Assembly (NCBI RefSeq): GCF_008087665.1
Contig: NZ_CP042912.1
Span: 2,976,001-3,040,000 of the forward strand
Source of the DNA: Mariniblastus fucicola
GTDB taxonomy: Bacteria; Planctomycetota; Planctomycetia; Pirellulales; Pirellulaceae
DNA: 64,000 nucleotides
Reading direction: 5' to 3'
The notes below the pieces were generated by a model, which was not told the origin of the DNA, did no database searches, and worked only from the letters and a program-made list of their open reading frames with translations. Made by a program: the position numbers and the translations under genes. Of this stretch, positions 34,878 to 43,052 are shown piece by piece; position 1 is the stretch's first letter; each line of letters opens with the position of its first letter.

Positions 34878-35420
34878 ATGAGTGAATCAGAGTTTCGGTT
34901 GGTCGTGTTCGAAACTGACATCGGTTGGGTTGGCGTGATGCACTGTGATCGCGTCATTCATCGCGTTCGAATCGGTTTTGCCTCGATGCTGGACGCTGCG
35001 ATGGCGTTCCGGGAGCATCGAGTTGGACCGGACGAACCGAACGGCTGGGAGAAAAAGTTGATCCGCCGAATCGCCAAAGGCCTTACTCATGGCGCGGCCA
35101 TCTCGAAATCGAAATCTGCATTTTGCTTTGACGACATCGACGTCGACGACGACGAACTGACAGACTTTCAACGTAAAGTCGTCACTGCCGTTCGGAACCT
35201 CGGGTTTGGTGAGACCGCATCGTACGGCGAACTTGCCAACCGAGTCGGGCATCCTGGAGCCGCGAGGGCTGTTGGTACGGTAATGCGAAAGAATCGTTTT
35301 CCGATCATCGTCCCCTGCCATCGAGTGCTCAGCAGCAACGGCATCGGTGGATTCACTTCCGCTCGAGGCGTCGGGACCAAACGTCTGCTTTTGCAGATTG
35401 AGGGGCATGAGATTGATTGA
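34878..35420 (+). CDS. ogt: methylated-DNA--protein-cysteine methyltransferase
   Basis: A 180-residue DNA repair protein that removes O6-alkyl groups from guanine by transfer to its own cysteine. Acceptor C147 lies in IIVPCHRV; the recognition helix YGELANRVGHPGAARAVGTVMRKN (about 116-139) with its arginine finger and the C-terminal GIGGF are typical. The ATG at 34878 is preceded by AAAGGA. A longer open frame starts inside the tandem repeat and is artificial. The end overlaps the next gene by 14 bases. Confidence 0.93.
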   Translation: MSESEFRLVVFETDIGWVGVMHCDRVIHRVRIGFASMLDAAMAFREHRVGPDEPNGWEKKLIRRIAKGLTHGAAISKSKSAFCFDDIDVDDDELTDFQRKVVTAVRNLGFGETASYGELANRVGHPGAARAVGTVMRKNRFPIIVPCHRVLSSNGIGGFTSARGVGTKRLLLQIEGHEID

Positions 35421-36252
35421 TGGTCAGGCCGATAGCGACCAAAACATCACCAGTCATCCGTCGTCGGAAAACTCGGGCGTTCATGATTTAGACGGACCTG
35501 AGGCAGAATACGTTTTGCCTCAGCTCGGCATCATTGAATTGATGCTGTTGACCGCGGCGATGGCTGGCGCTTTCGCGTTTCAAGAGCAGCTCACAAACAT
35601 GAACCGTGGGATAGATTCCGATGTCTTATGGTTCGAATTATTACAGCGGTTCGTGTATTCCACTCAAATCGGTGTTCCCTTTGCGGCTCTCTATCGGTTC
35701 GCGATTCAGAAACGAACGACGGGACGATATTTGCTTCAGCCCGGGCACTGGGTTTTGGTCAGCGTGCTAATTTCAGTCGTCGGCTATCTGATTCCAATGG
35801 CTTTGTTTCTGACCCTTTTCGGGCAGAGTTCGCTGGATGGGGACGGCGGCTTTGATCATTGGGTACTCTTGTTCTTGTCTATTTCCAGTCTCGTTTCCGC
35901 GATCGTCCTTGTTTTTGGGGCAATTAGATATCGGCGAATGTGGCGAGCCGTTTTGCTGCTGTTGGCGATACATTCGTTAGTGAATGCAGTTCTGATGGTC
36001 ACCTACATGACCTGGAACGAGTGGACGATTTACACTGGTTATACGTCGTTCGTTAGCTGGTTTGCGATTTTGGACTGGATTGAAATCGGCATAAACGGCC
36101 TGCTGGCGTTGGCCCTGATCGCCTTGGTAGCAAGCGAAATATTTGGCCGCGTTCGTCGAGACCTTTGGCACTGGTTGGGGATTCTTGCGATTTTCATTGC
36201 AGCCGTCGCCAGTCCAGCAATCAGTTTTATCTACAATTGGATAAACGCGTGA
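35407..36252 (+). CDS. multi-pass membrane protein of unknown function
   Basis: About 281 residues from the ATG at 35407, overlapping ogt by 14 bases with AGGGG just upstream, so probably co-translated. After a polar stretch of about 40 residues there are roughly seven hydrophobic segments (for example ELMLLTAAMAGAFAF, WVLVSVLISVVGYLIPMALF, VLLFLSISSLVSAIVLVF, WLGILAIFIAAVASPAISF). No known motif. It ends 7 bases before the convergent GroES-like gene. Confidence 0.7.
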   Translation: MRLIDGQADSDQNITSHPSSENSGVHDLDGPEAEYVLPQLGIIELMLLTAAMAGAFAFQEQLTNMNRGIDSDVLWFELLQRFVYSTQIGVPFAALYRFAIQKRTTGRYLLQPGHWVLVSVLISVVGYLIPMALFLTLFGQSSLDGDGGFDHWVLLFLSISSLVSAIVLVFGAIRYRRMWRAVLLLLAIHSLVNAVLMVTYMTWNEWTIYTGYTSFVSWFAILDWIEIGINGLLALALIALVASEIFGRVRRDLWHWLGILAIFIAAVASPAISFIYNWINA

Positions 36253-36259
36253 GCGCAAC

Positions 36260-36592
36260 TCACTCTTTCGTTTCCTGGCGAAAGACAGCCACGATATCTT
36301 CGGCGGGAACCACAAACAGGTGATTATCCGATTCGAAATCGACGGGAATTGCGTTGCCCGGATGAAAGAGCACCTTGTCGTACTGCTTCAGCGGCAAATC
36401 CTCGTCATGTTCGATCGCGGCGGAAATTGTGACGATTCGTCCGGTAATCGTGGGGATTTCAGCGGAATCCGGAAGAGCGATTCCTCCCTTGGTTTCCTTT
36501 TTGGGCTCGTCCTTGCGAACCAGAACGCGCAGCCCGATTGGCTCGACATACTCAAATTTCGTTCGTTTTGTTGACTTTCGCTCTTTCGCCAT
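36260..36592 (-). CDS. GroES-like co-chaperonin
   Basis: A 110-residue Cpn10 fold from the ATG at 36592, with AGGA upstream; the longer open frame has no family resemblance. The core reads VEPIGLRVLVRKDEPKKETKGGIALP, the mobile-loop region is followed by ITGRIVTIS and the KYDKVLFHPGNA-like dome strand (here QYDKVLFHPGNAIPV). No groEL gene is adjacent. The sequence is divergent from standard GroES and has an extra basic N-terminus (MAKERKSTKRTK), so it may be an alternative paralogue. Confidence 0.85.
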   Translation of the reverse strand: MAKERKSTKRTKFEYVEPIGLRVLVRKDEPKKETKGGIALPDSAEIPTITGRIVTISAAIEHDEDLPLKQYDKVLFHPGNAIPVDFESDNHLFVVPAEDIVAVFRQETKE

Positions 36593-36882
36593 GATTTCCT
36601 GCTTGGGCCGATAATGGATCGAAATATCGTAACAATTTGGGCGATTCGGAAAAGAACTGCTTCGTCTTGAGGCCGATGATTCGCTCGATTTAGAATCCTC
36701 GCAGGTTTGGGGTTGAAAACTCCTTTGTTTCTGCAAAAATCTCCCGATTACCGAACAAATCGCGGGGAATTTATGCCCCGACGCAGGCCGATTCGCCGAT
36801 GTGAACCGGAACCGTTCAAGGCAATGATTCGCCATTATCGACAACGGGGACTTCCCCACGGAAATTAGTTACAGGTTGAAAA
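36593..36882. other. divergent promoter region of the GroES-like gene and the L25 operon
   Basis: About 290 bases between the divergent starts. It must hold both promoters. No CIRCE-type inverted repeat (TTAGCACTC) is visible, nor any small gene. Confidence 0.5.
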
Positions 36883-37503
36883 GTGTCAGCAGAAGCACTG
36901 TTAGTAGAAAAGCGTGAAACGACAGGGACGTTGAGGATTCGCCGACTTCGCAAAGAAGGCAAAGTCCCAGCGGTTCTTTACGGACACGGTCAGGACAATG
37001 TCAATCTTGTAGTCGACAGCCGAGCTGTTTCCAGGATTGTCGATCACGGTCACTATGTGGTTTCACTCAGTGGCGCAGTCAACGACACCGCGATGATCAA
37101 GGAAGTTCAGTGGGACGCATTTGGTTCCCGCATTCTTCACATTGATTTGGCGCGTGTTGATGCGTCCGAGACCATTGAAGCGTCACTGCCGCTGCACATG
37201 AAGGGCGAAGCTCCTGGTGCTGGCCTTGGCGGAATGGTGACTCAGTTGGCTCATGAATTGAAAATCACATGCCCGGCCAACATGCTGCCGGACTTTTTGG
37301 AAGTCAGCATCGACGAATTGCAGCTGGATGGAAGCATCAGTGCAAGCGAGATTGCGCTTCCTGAAGGTGCTGCTTTGGTTGGAAACCCTGCAGAGACCGT
37401 TATCTCATGTCCGCCACCGAAAGGTGCAGCTGCGGATGGAGATGAGGACGCTCCGAGCGAACCAGAAGTCATCGGCGAATCCAAAGAGGATGCAGCTGAG
37501 TAG
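36883..37503 (+). CDS. rplY: 50S ribosomal protein L25, CTC (TL5) form
   Basis: A 206-residue protein with a GTG start at 36883. The N-terminal L25 domain opens LLVEKRETTGTLRIRRLRKEGKVPAVLYG, binding 5S rRNA. The longer C-terminal CTC/TL5 domain (about residues 95-185) and an acidic tail follow. CTC-type L25 is the general stress form in many bacteria. First gene of a translation operon, with pth starting 26 bases after its stop. Confidence 0.93.
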   Translation: MSAEALLVEKRETTGTLRIRRLRKEGKVPAVLYGHGQDNVNLVVDSRAVSRIVDHGHYVVSLSGAVNDTAMIKEVQWDAFGSRILHIDLARVDASETIEASLPLHMKGEAPGAGLGGMVTQLAHELKITCPANMLPDFLEVSIDELQLDGSISASEIALPEGAALVGNPAETVISCPPPKGAAADGDEDAPSEPEVIGESKEDAAE

Positions 37504-37528
37504 TTGAAACATTTGCGAGGTTAGTTGA

Positions 37529-38245
37529 GTGGCGTTTAGAAAGTTGCTCAATCTGTTTCGCAGTTCCAGGGATTCGACGACTGAATTTGATTCCATGAAG
37601 ATAGTCGTCGGTCTGGGGAACCCGGGTGCCAAGTACAACGCAACCCGGCACAATGTTGGATTTGATGTGATTGATGCTCTGGTCGAAAGGCATGCCTTTG
37701 GTGCCAGAGCGAAATCAAAATTCAACGCAAATGTAAACGAAGTGATGATTGGAATGACCAAGGTGGTCCTTCTGTCGCCACTGACTTACATGAATCTGAG
37801 CGGCCAGTCCGTTCGGGCAGCCATCGATTTTTTTAAACTCGATTTAAAAGATTTGATGGTGATCTGTGACGACCTCAACCTGGATGTTGGGCGAATTCGC
37901 ATTCGTGCGAAAGGCTCTGCCGGAGGTCAAAACGGAATCAAGGACATCATCAACCGTCTTGGCTCGCAGGAGTTTCCAAGACTCCGGTTGGGAATCGGGC
38001 GACCGCCCGCCAACTGGGATACGGCTGACTATGTGCTGGGTAAGTTTGACGAACATGATCAGGTTTTGATCGGTGATTCGGTGAGGCAGGCTGTGAAGGC
38101 TTGTGAGTTCTGGATCGAAAACGACGTGCAAGCGACGATGAACCGGTTCAATGCTGACCCTTCGGCCAAACCAAAAAAGAAACAGAAGCCGGGAAAAAAG
38201 CCGGCGGATACTCAAAGCGACACTGAAAATAAATCAACTGATTGA
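37529..38245 (+). CDS. pth: peptidyl-tRNA hydrolase
   Basis: A 238-residue enzyme that frees tRNA from stalled peptidyl-tRNA. The core begins MKIVVGLGNPGAKYNATRHN with catalytic H41 (numbered from the GTG at 37529) and N31; VVLLSPLTYMNLSGQSV, VICDDLNLDVGRIRIR and SAGGQNGIKDI follow. I chose GTG 37529 because GCGAGG lies about 9 bases upstream; the inner ATG at 37595 fits the usual family start but has no ribosome site. A lysine-rich tail of about 40 residues is extra. Confidence 0.93.
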   Translation: MAFRKLLNLFRSSRDSTTEFDSMKIVVGLGNPGAKYNATRHNVGFDVIDALVERHAFGARAKSKFNANVNEVMIGMTKVVLLSPLTYMNLSGQSVRAAIDFFKLDLKDLMVICDDLNLDVGRIRIRAKGSAGGQNGIKDIINRLGSQEFPRLRLGIGRPPANWDTADYVLGKFDEHDQVLIGDSVRQAVKACEFWIENDVQATMNRFNADPSAKPKKKQKPGKKPADTQSDTENKSTD

Positions 38246-38266
38246 CTTATAGGACCAGAGGTTACC

Positions 38267-38680
38267 GTGGCCGAAAACGTCTACGAATGCATGTTCATCT
38301 TTAATGCCAACGCTTACGCGCGCAATCCTGCAGCTGCCCAAAAGGCGGTCGAAGAATTGATCGAGTCGGTCGATGGTGAGATCCTTGCCAGTCGACTGTG
38401 GAATGAGCAAAAGCTCGCGTTCCCGATCAAGGGCCACCGCAAGGGTGCCTACTGGTTGACTTACGCTCGCATCGAAAGCACACGTTTGGCGAAACTGAAT
38501 CGCTCAACTCAGCTTAACGACTCGATTTTGCGTCACTTGTTTGTGAAGCTTGAGCCGAGATTGGTCGATCCAATGGTCGCTGTCGCCAAAGGTGAAGTTC
38601 CCGTTGAGGCTGAAGAAGAAGCAGCTCCAGCGGAAACTGCTGCGGCAAAGCCTGCCGAAACAGCCGCCGCGGCGGAGTAG
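38267..38680 (+). CDS. rpsF: 30S ribosomal protein S6
   Basis: A 137-residue protein with a GTG start at 38267 and AGAGG upstream. The S6 fold is clear: YECMFIFNANAYARNPAAAQ, SRLWNEQKLAFPIKGHRKGAYWLTY and RHLFVKLE. An alanine- and glutamate-rich tail of about 30 residues ends the protein. It precedes ssb by 101 bases, as in the widespread rpsF-ssb arrangement. Confidence 0.95.
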   Translation: MAENVYECMFIFNANAYARNPAAAQKAVEELIESVDGEILASRLWNEQKLAFPIKGHRKGAYWLTYARIESTRLAKLNRSTQLNDSILRHLFVKLEPRLVDPMVAVAKGEVPVEAEEEAAPAETAAAKPAETAAAAE

Positions 38681-38781
38681 TTGCGAAGCAGTGACCAGAC
38701 GTGTCACTGTGTGCAACAATGATGAACTCAGGATGAAATAGCTGCGGGAATGAGTCCTGCAAATCAGAAACCGGAGAAATC

Positions 38782-39240
38782 ATGGCCAGCTTCAATCGCG
38801 TCGTACTTGTCGGAAACTTGACTCGAGATGTCGAATTGCGCCGCACGCCACAAGGCACCGCTGTGACCGATATCGGTTTGGCGGTCAATGAGCGTGTCAA
38901 GAGAAACGATGAGTGGGTCGACGAAGCAAACTTTTTCGACATCACACTGTGGGGACGAACGGCAGAAGTTGCCAGTGAGTACCTTGCGAAAGGGTCTTCG
39001 GTATTGATCGAAGGCCGATTGAAATACGAGACATGGTCGCAAGAAGACGGTAGCAAGCGATCGAAAGTAAAAGTCGTCGGTGAGCGAATGCAAATGCTCG
39101 GTGGCCGATCAGGCGGCGGTGGCCAGGGAAATCCTTCCGGCTCACAAGCCTCCGGATCAGGTTCCCAAGTGGCATCGAATTCGCCGTCGTACCAACAAGC
39201 CAGTAGTACTCCGCCACCGGCGGACGATGTTCCGTTTTAG
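38782..39240 (+). CDS. ssb: single-stranded DNA-binding protein
   Basis: A 152-residue SSB. The OB fold begins [20 protein letters not shown] and holds [31 protein letters not shown] glycine/serine/glutamine-rich linker leads to the acidic tip DDVPF, which recruits partner proteins. It sits between rpsF and rplI. The rpsR gene (S18), often found after ssb, is absent here. Confidence 0.96.
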   Translation: MASFNRVVLVGNLTRDVELRRTPQGTAVTDIGLAVNERVKRNDEWVDEANFFDITLWGRTAEVASEYLAKGSSVLIEGRLKYETWSQEDGSKRSKVKVVGERMQMLGGRSGGGGQGNPSGSQASGSGSQVASNSPSYQQASSTPPPADDVPF

Positions 39241-39286
39241 GAACTACTTTAATTCAGCAACCTTTTACCAAGTTTAAGTCAATCAC

Positions 39287-39826
39287 ATGCCCAGCACGAA
39301 AATGAAAAAGCAGAAGCGGAATCGTCCAGCAGGCGCTCCGCGTGTGAAAAAGTCAAACACTTCCGGCGTTGAGCTTCTGTTGATCCAGTCGATCGATCAT
39401 CTCGGAAAACAGGGCGATGTCGTGACCGTCAAGCGTGGTTATGCCAACAACTACTTGTTGCCACAAGGCCTGGCGACAGTTGCCAGCGATCACCACAAGC
39501 GTATGGTCGACAAGCACCGTGCCAAGTTGCAGGAAATTGAGCAGGCTCGCTTGAAGGATCTTCGCGATCTTGCCAAGCACGTTGCCAAGCAGAGCGTTAC
39601 GATCGAAGCCAATGCGAACGAAGAAGGCCATCTCTACGGTAGCGTCGGTGCTCCGGAGATCGTTGATTCGCTGAAGCAAAACGATGTGCTCCTCACAACA
39701 GACCAGATTCGCCTCGAAGGCGTTCTGAAAGAACTTGGGCTCTACACCGTCAAGGTTCACTTGCACCAGGAAATCGAAGCCGAACTTAAAGTTTGGGTCG
39801 TTCCTACTGTCGAAGACGAGAAGTAG
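39287..39826 (+). CDS. rplI: 50S ribosomal protein L9
   Basis: A 179-residue protein. After a basic extension of about 27 residues (MKKQKRNRPAGAPRVKKS) comes the L9 N-domain (VELLLIQSIDHLGKQGDVVTVKRGYANNYLLPQGLA), a long helix and the C-domain (GSVGAPEIVDSL, LKELGLYTVKVHLHQEIEAELKVWVVP). Last gene of the L25-Pth-S6-SSB-L9 run, followed 30 bases later by a strong terminator. Confidence 0.94.
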   Translation: MPSTKMKKQKRNRPAGAPRVKKSNTSGVELLLIQSIDHLGKQGDVVTVKRGYANNYLLPQGLATVASDHHKRMVDKHRAKLQEIEQARLKDLRDLAKHVAKQSVTIEANANEEGHLYGSVGAPEIVDSLKQNDVLLTTDQIRLEGVLKELGLYTVKVHLHQEIEAELKVWVVPTVEDEK

Positions 39827-39854
39827 TCTGGTCTCTTCGACCTGATCGAACTAT

Positions 39855-39917
39855 CAAAACGTGCTGCGTTTTCCATTGGCAATGGCCATTGGCGACGCTG
39901 CACGTTTTTTTGTGGCT
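39855..39917 (+). terminator. rho-independent terminator of the ribosomal protein operon
   Basis: AAAACGTGCTGCGT pairs with ACGCTGCACGTTTT (one mismatch), enclosing a secondary hairpin of the CCATTGGCAATGG type, and is followed by seven T. The first strong stop after rplI. Confidence 0.82.
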
Positions 39918-40095
39918 TAGCCTTTGGTTTAGCGCTAAATGTGGCCGCAGAATGGAATTCACGCCGAGTTGTGGCGACATCACTTGGCGGCACCCCGTGG
40001 TTGCTATTGAGCCCCGTTCAGTCATCGGCTTGGCAGAATCTGCCGGATGTCACGTTACGCCATCTTCAATCGACCGTCTCATTTCTGGTCGAAGC

Positions 40096-41400
40096 TTAGA
40101 ATCGCCGAATGGCACTCAGCGACAGCCAGTGAGCCTGAACTTTTGCAGTCGCGTTGTCGAAGTCGCCTCCGAGGTAGTCGCTGGTTCCGGTTTGTTGCGG
40201 ATCGCTAAACGAAAACTGATACGCAAAATCCAATTCGTGGCCCAGAGCTTTCCAGCCATAGCCCAACGCAAACGCGTGCTCCAAATTGGTTTGAACAAAC
40301 GGGCTAAGCGTACCGTCTGGAATTGGATTTCGATGATACGTATAGCCGACACGAAGGGTCTTGCCGCCGCAGAGATGCTTTTGAAGGCCCGTTCTGACCG
40401 AAACTGTATCGCGCCAATTCAGCGGCAAATTTTCCTGAAGTTGATCGCCAACGACTGCGGCATAGACCGGATTGTCCGGGTTCGAAAGGTGATTGTCGAA
40501 GGACTGAAACGCGTCGGACCAATTGAACCAGACTACGTCCAATCCAAAATCCAGATCTGAACGCAACTGGTGTTTCAAGCCAACGCCAAGTGATCGAGGC
40601 CACTTCACATCCAGCTTTGTGTCAAAGCGTGATTGTCCCAAGCCGGGAATCTCGACGACCGTATTTCCATCAAGCGTCATCTTCACCTGGTCCTGATAGT
40701 TGACGCCGATCGTGGTCCGATTCGACAAACGGTACTGCAGTCCGCTGGCCCAACTCAGACCTGCACCCGTCGCCTGAAGATCGAACTTTGTCGGTGTGCC
40801 AGCAAAGGCGTTGGGCCCTTGGAGTGTGTACGGGCCTTCAAGTTCCATGTGATTTATGGCGACGCCCAAGTTAGCCCCGACTGAAAGTCGGTCCGTCATT
40901 CGCACTGAGATGGCCGGGAGAAAGCGAGCCATTGCTCCAAACGACTTGTAGTGTTGCGGGCCCGAAAACGGAGCACGCCCTTCAAGTGTGTACTCAGCAC
41001 CAAATCCTGCCTGGGAGAACAGTCCGATCCCGACGGCAACATTTGGATTGGCCGTTTTCATCGCGTAAGAAAACTGCCCCGTCGGGATGGGATTGTCTTC
41101 GGCGCCTGTTCGTGGATTGTCAGGATCCGACCACGAAAGATCCGTCAACAGAAGGTCGATTCCAAAGTCCGTCATCCTCATGGAATCCATGTTGATCATC
41201 GCCGCCGGGTTGTCCAGCAACATCGCGCCATTGTCAGCATAGCCGAGGTTCGCACCTCCGCGGCCAGCAGTTCGGGCTCCCATCGAATCGCGAATGAAAC
41301 CGTCTGCGAACGCGGTTGAACTGTCGGAAGTGACAACGGCTCCGATCAACAAGACAGCAAGGACGTGAATTGATTGGCGAGAACTGAATCGGCGGTACAT
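40096..41400 (-). CDS. outer-membrane transport protein, FadL/OmpP1/TodX family
   Basis: A 434-residue beta-barrel protein. A signal peptide (VLAVLLIGAVVTSDSSTAFAD) is followed by the FadL N-terminal hatch text GARTAGRGGANLGYADNGAMLLDNPAAMI, then SFGAMARFLPAISVRMTDRLSVGANLG and many amphipathic strands, ending in phenylalanine (AIRRF) as outer-membrane barrels do. It takes up long-chain fatty acids or other hydrophobic molecules. AGGACG precedes the ATG. It converges on rplI and has no partner gene. Confidence 0.88.
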   Translation of the reverse strand: MYRRFSSRQSIHVLAVLLIGAVVTSDSSTAFADGFIRDSMGARTAGRGGANLGYADNGAMLLDNPAAMINMDSMRMTDFGIDLLLTDLSWSDPDNPRTGAEDNPIPTGQFSYAMKTANPNVAVGIGLFSQAGFGAEYTLEGRAPFSGPQHYKSFGAMARFLPAISVRMTDRLSVGANLGVAINHMELEGPYTLQGPNAFAGTPTKFDLQATGAGLSWASGLQYRLSNRTTIGVNYQDQVKMTLDGNTVVEIPGLGQSRFDTKLDVKWPRSLGVGLKHQLRSDLDFGLDVVWFNWSDAFQSFDNHLSNPDNPVYAAVVGDQLQENLPLNWRDTVSVRTGLQKHLCGGKTLRVGYTYHRNPIPDGTLSPFVQTNLEHAFALGYGWKALGHELDFAYQFSFSDPQQTGTSDYLGGDFDNATAKVQAHWLSLSAIRRF

Positions 41401-41635
41401 GGCGGGCGTCCTTTGACAACGGGTTCACCATGTCTATCGACAGATCCACACGGGACACTGTTTGACGAAGCGGTTTCACAGGGACAACCCGGAGCCTCCC
41501 GAACTGTTTCGCGAGCGTGCAAAGATTGAAGCTGGCTGATATTGCAGACGGTGAAAAGGCCGAAGCAAAACGCGCAGCTTTCACTCAAACTTCTACGCGG
41601 GCATGACATTGTGCGTGTCCCGCTGTCAGCGCACA

Positions 41636-41672
41636 AAAAAAACGGCCGAGAAACTCTCTCGGCCGTTCTGAT
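41636..41672 (-). terminator. rho-independent terminator of the exported-protein gene
   Basis: On the minus strand AACGGCCGAGA-GAGTT-TCTCGGCCGTT, a perfect 11-base-pair stem, followed by eight T. It lies about 25 bases after the stop of the gene at 41696. Confidence 0.9.
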
Positions 41673-41695
41673 TTCGTTGTTGGCAGTTTCCTGTA

Positions 41696-42382
41696 TTACT
41701 GGGAAACGGCACTTGATACGCCACTGGCACCGTCCGCGATCGGGATGACAGGAGCAGGAGCAGAGCTTGTGGCTTTGTCCGTGATGTCGACAGCACGCAC
41801 ACCGCTCATGGTGACAGCAGTTCGTGAAGACACCCGAACCATGCCGCCTCGTTGAGAGTACCATGTTTGGATGACGTCCTGAACTTTCGCAACGCGGCTG
41901 TTCGTCTCAGCAGAATCAGCTGTTTCCTGAACGTAGATCGTTCGGCGAGCCTCTGGCATGTTCATCATCATTCCGCTGATCTGATTTTTACCGTAGCGAG
42001 TCAGTTCGCCGTCTTGGTCGAAGTGGACTCCGGTCAGAATGTTCTGGTCTTCATAACCGGCATCGTACATTGGTCGCCAGATGTTGTGATAGACCTGGCG
42101 GCTGGCACACGCAAACGGTTTTGGCCACGCCGCGTTGCGAGCGTGAATCTTTTCATTCTGAACCTGAGTCGCTTTGAAACGGTCAGACATTTGCCCGTAG
42201 CCGAACGAACGCTGCTGGGCGGCGATGCTGGCGTCGCCACAGCCTGTACCGCAAGCCGCGCCTCCGGCCGGGTAGCCAAACGTTTCGACTTGGGCGTGAG
42301 AGGTTCCGGTAGACAGCACCAGAATAAAAGCTGCCGCGGCAGCAACGACGATCAATTGTTTCGACATGTTTACCAGCTCCAT
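41696..42382 (-). CDS. exported hypothetical protein
   Basis: About 228 residues (start at the ATG 42382 with GGAAG upstream; ATG 42367 with GGAG is equally possible). The signal peptide is IVVAAAAAFILVLSTGTSHAQ. The mature protein has CGTGCGD near its start, a central segment with conserved-looking aromatics (YHNIWRPMYDAGYEDQN) and a serine-rich end. No domain recognised. It has its own terminator and is probably well expressed. Confidence 0.65.
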   Translation of the reverse strand: MELVNMSKQLIVVAAAAAFILVLSTGTSHAQVETFGYPAGGAACGTGCGDASIAAQQRSFGYGQMSDRFKATQVQNEKIHARNAAWPKPFACASRQVYHNIWRPMYDAGYEDQNILTGVHFDQDGELTRYGKNQISGMMMNMPEARRTIYVQETADSAETNSRVAKVQDVIQTWYSQRGGMVRVSSRTAVTMSGVRAVDITDKATSSAPAPVIPIADGASGVSSAVSQ

Positions 42383-42692
42383 CAGTTTCTTCCGGACCCG
42401 GTAATCGTTCACCGGCCAGAATCGAATGCATCGACTTTGAATGTGGAAGTTTGAGGATGATTCCAGACTTCACTCTGCTTACGAATATCGGAAAGAGTCT
42501 GAAGAAAATGAGCTTCGATGTGACGGGAATTCGTTAAAATTCCTTCCAGCAGCAGGGAAATGAGAACCAGCAACTCTGGGGCAATTTGTGCGGGCTGCGC
42601 GTCGAGCAACGATCGCGCAAAAAGACACGGCCCAGCAGCGAATGAATCGTGCTGGGCCGTGTTGTTCTCTCACAGGGTGTTGTCAATCCTGA
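42383..42692. other. intergenic region with terminator
   Basis: About 310 bases upstream of the exported hypothetical gene. It contains the terminator at 42624-42666 and presumably the promoter of the exported gene. Nothing else was recognised. Confidence 0.5.
42624..42666 (-). terminator. rho-independent terminator after the FemAB-like transcript
   Basis: On the minus strand ACGGCCCAGCA-CGATTCATTCGC-TGCTGGGCCGT followed by GTCTTTTT, an 11-base-pair stem. It ends the transcript of the minus-strand genes at 42693-44219. Confidence 0.85.
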
Positions 42693-43037
42693 TCAAGCTG
42701 TTTGCCGAATGATCTGACGATCATCAATGCGAGCAAATGTCATTCTGTGGCCAGATATGACATTCGCCCACAAACTCCGGGCAAACTTCGGAGGACGTTC
42801 GAGTTCGGCCTGTAGTCCAAGCAATGGACGGGTGGGCAGGTCGATGGGGAACTCACAGAATAACAACTGGGTTGCAGCGGTCAACGGAAAGAAAAACACG
42901 CGTTTTACCGTGTAAATTGGCCAAACGGCCACGATAATCCCCCGTTTTCCCGAGGCGAAAAAGTCTCGGATTTGATCAGATTTCTCGTCCGTGACATCAA
43001 TTCGCTGCCGTAACGCGAGATAGTGCTCCCTCAGCAC
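42693..43037 (-). CDS. possible small hypothetical protein
   Basis: A 114-codon frame with GTG start at 43037, only 15 bases after the FemAB-like gene and before its terminator. The translation has one hydrophobic patch (IIVAVWPIYTVKRVFFFPL) and no known motif. No ribosome site is visible. It may be coding through operon position alone, or simply the 3' untranslated part of the transcript. Confidence 0.35.
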   Translation of the reverse strand: MLREHYLALRQRIDVTDEKSDQIRDFFASGKRGIIVAVWPIYTVKRVFFFPLTAATQLLFCEFPIDLPTRPLLGLQAELERPPKFARSLWANVISGHRMTFARIDDRQIIRQTA

Positions 43038-43052
43038 CGACGCATTCAGCTG

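Noticed and set aside
34432-34957. Minus-strand frames with NNARTMHEQCT repeats
   Set aside because: They are translations of the 11-base tandem repeat and antisense to ThuA; three frames show the same pattern.
39793-40560. 255-codon frame running through the L9 terminator and the FadL gene
   Set aside because: It crosses a terminator hairpin and is antisense to FadL.
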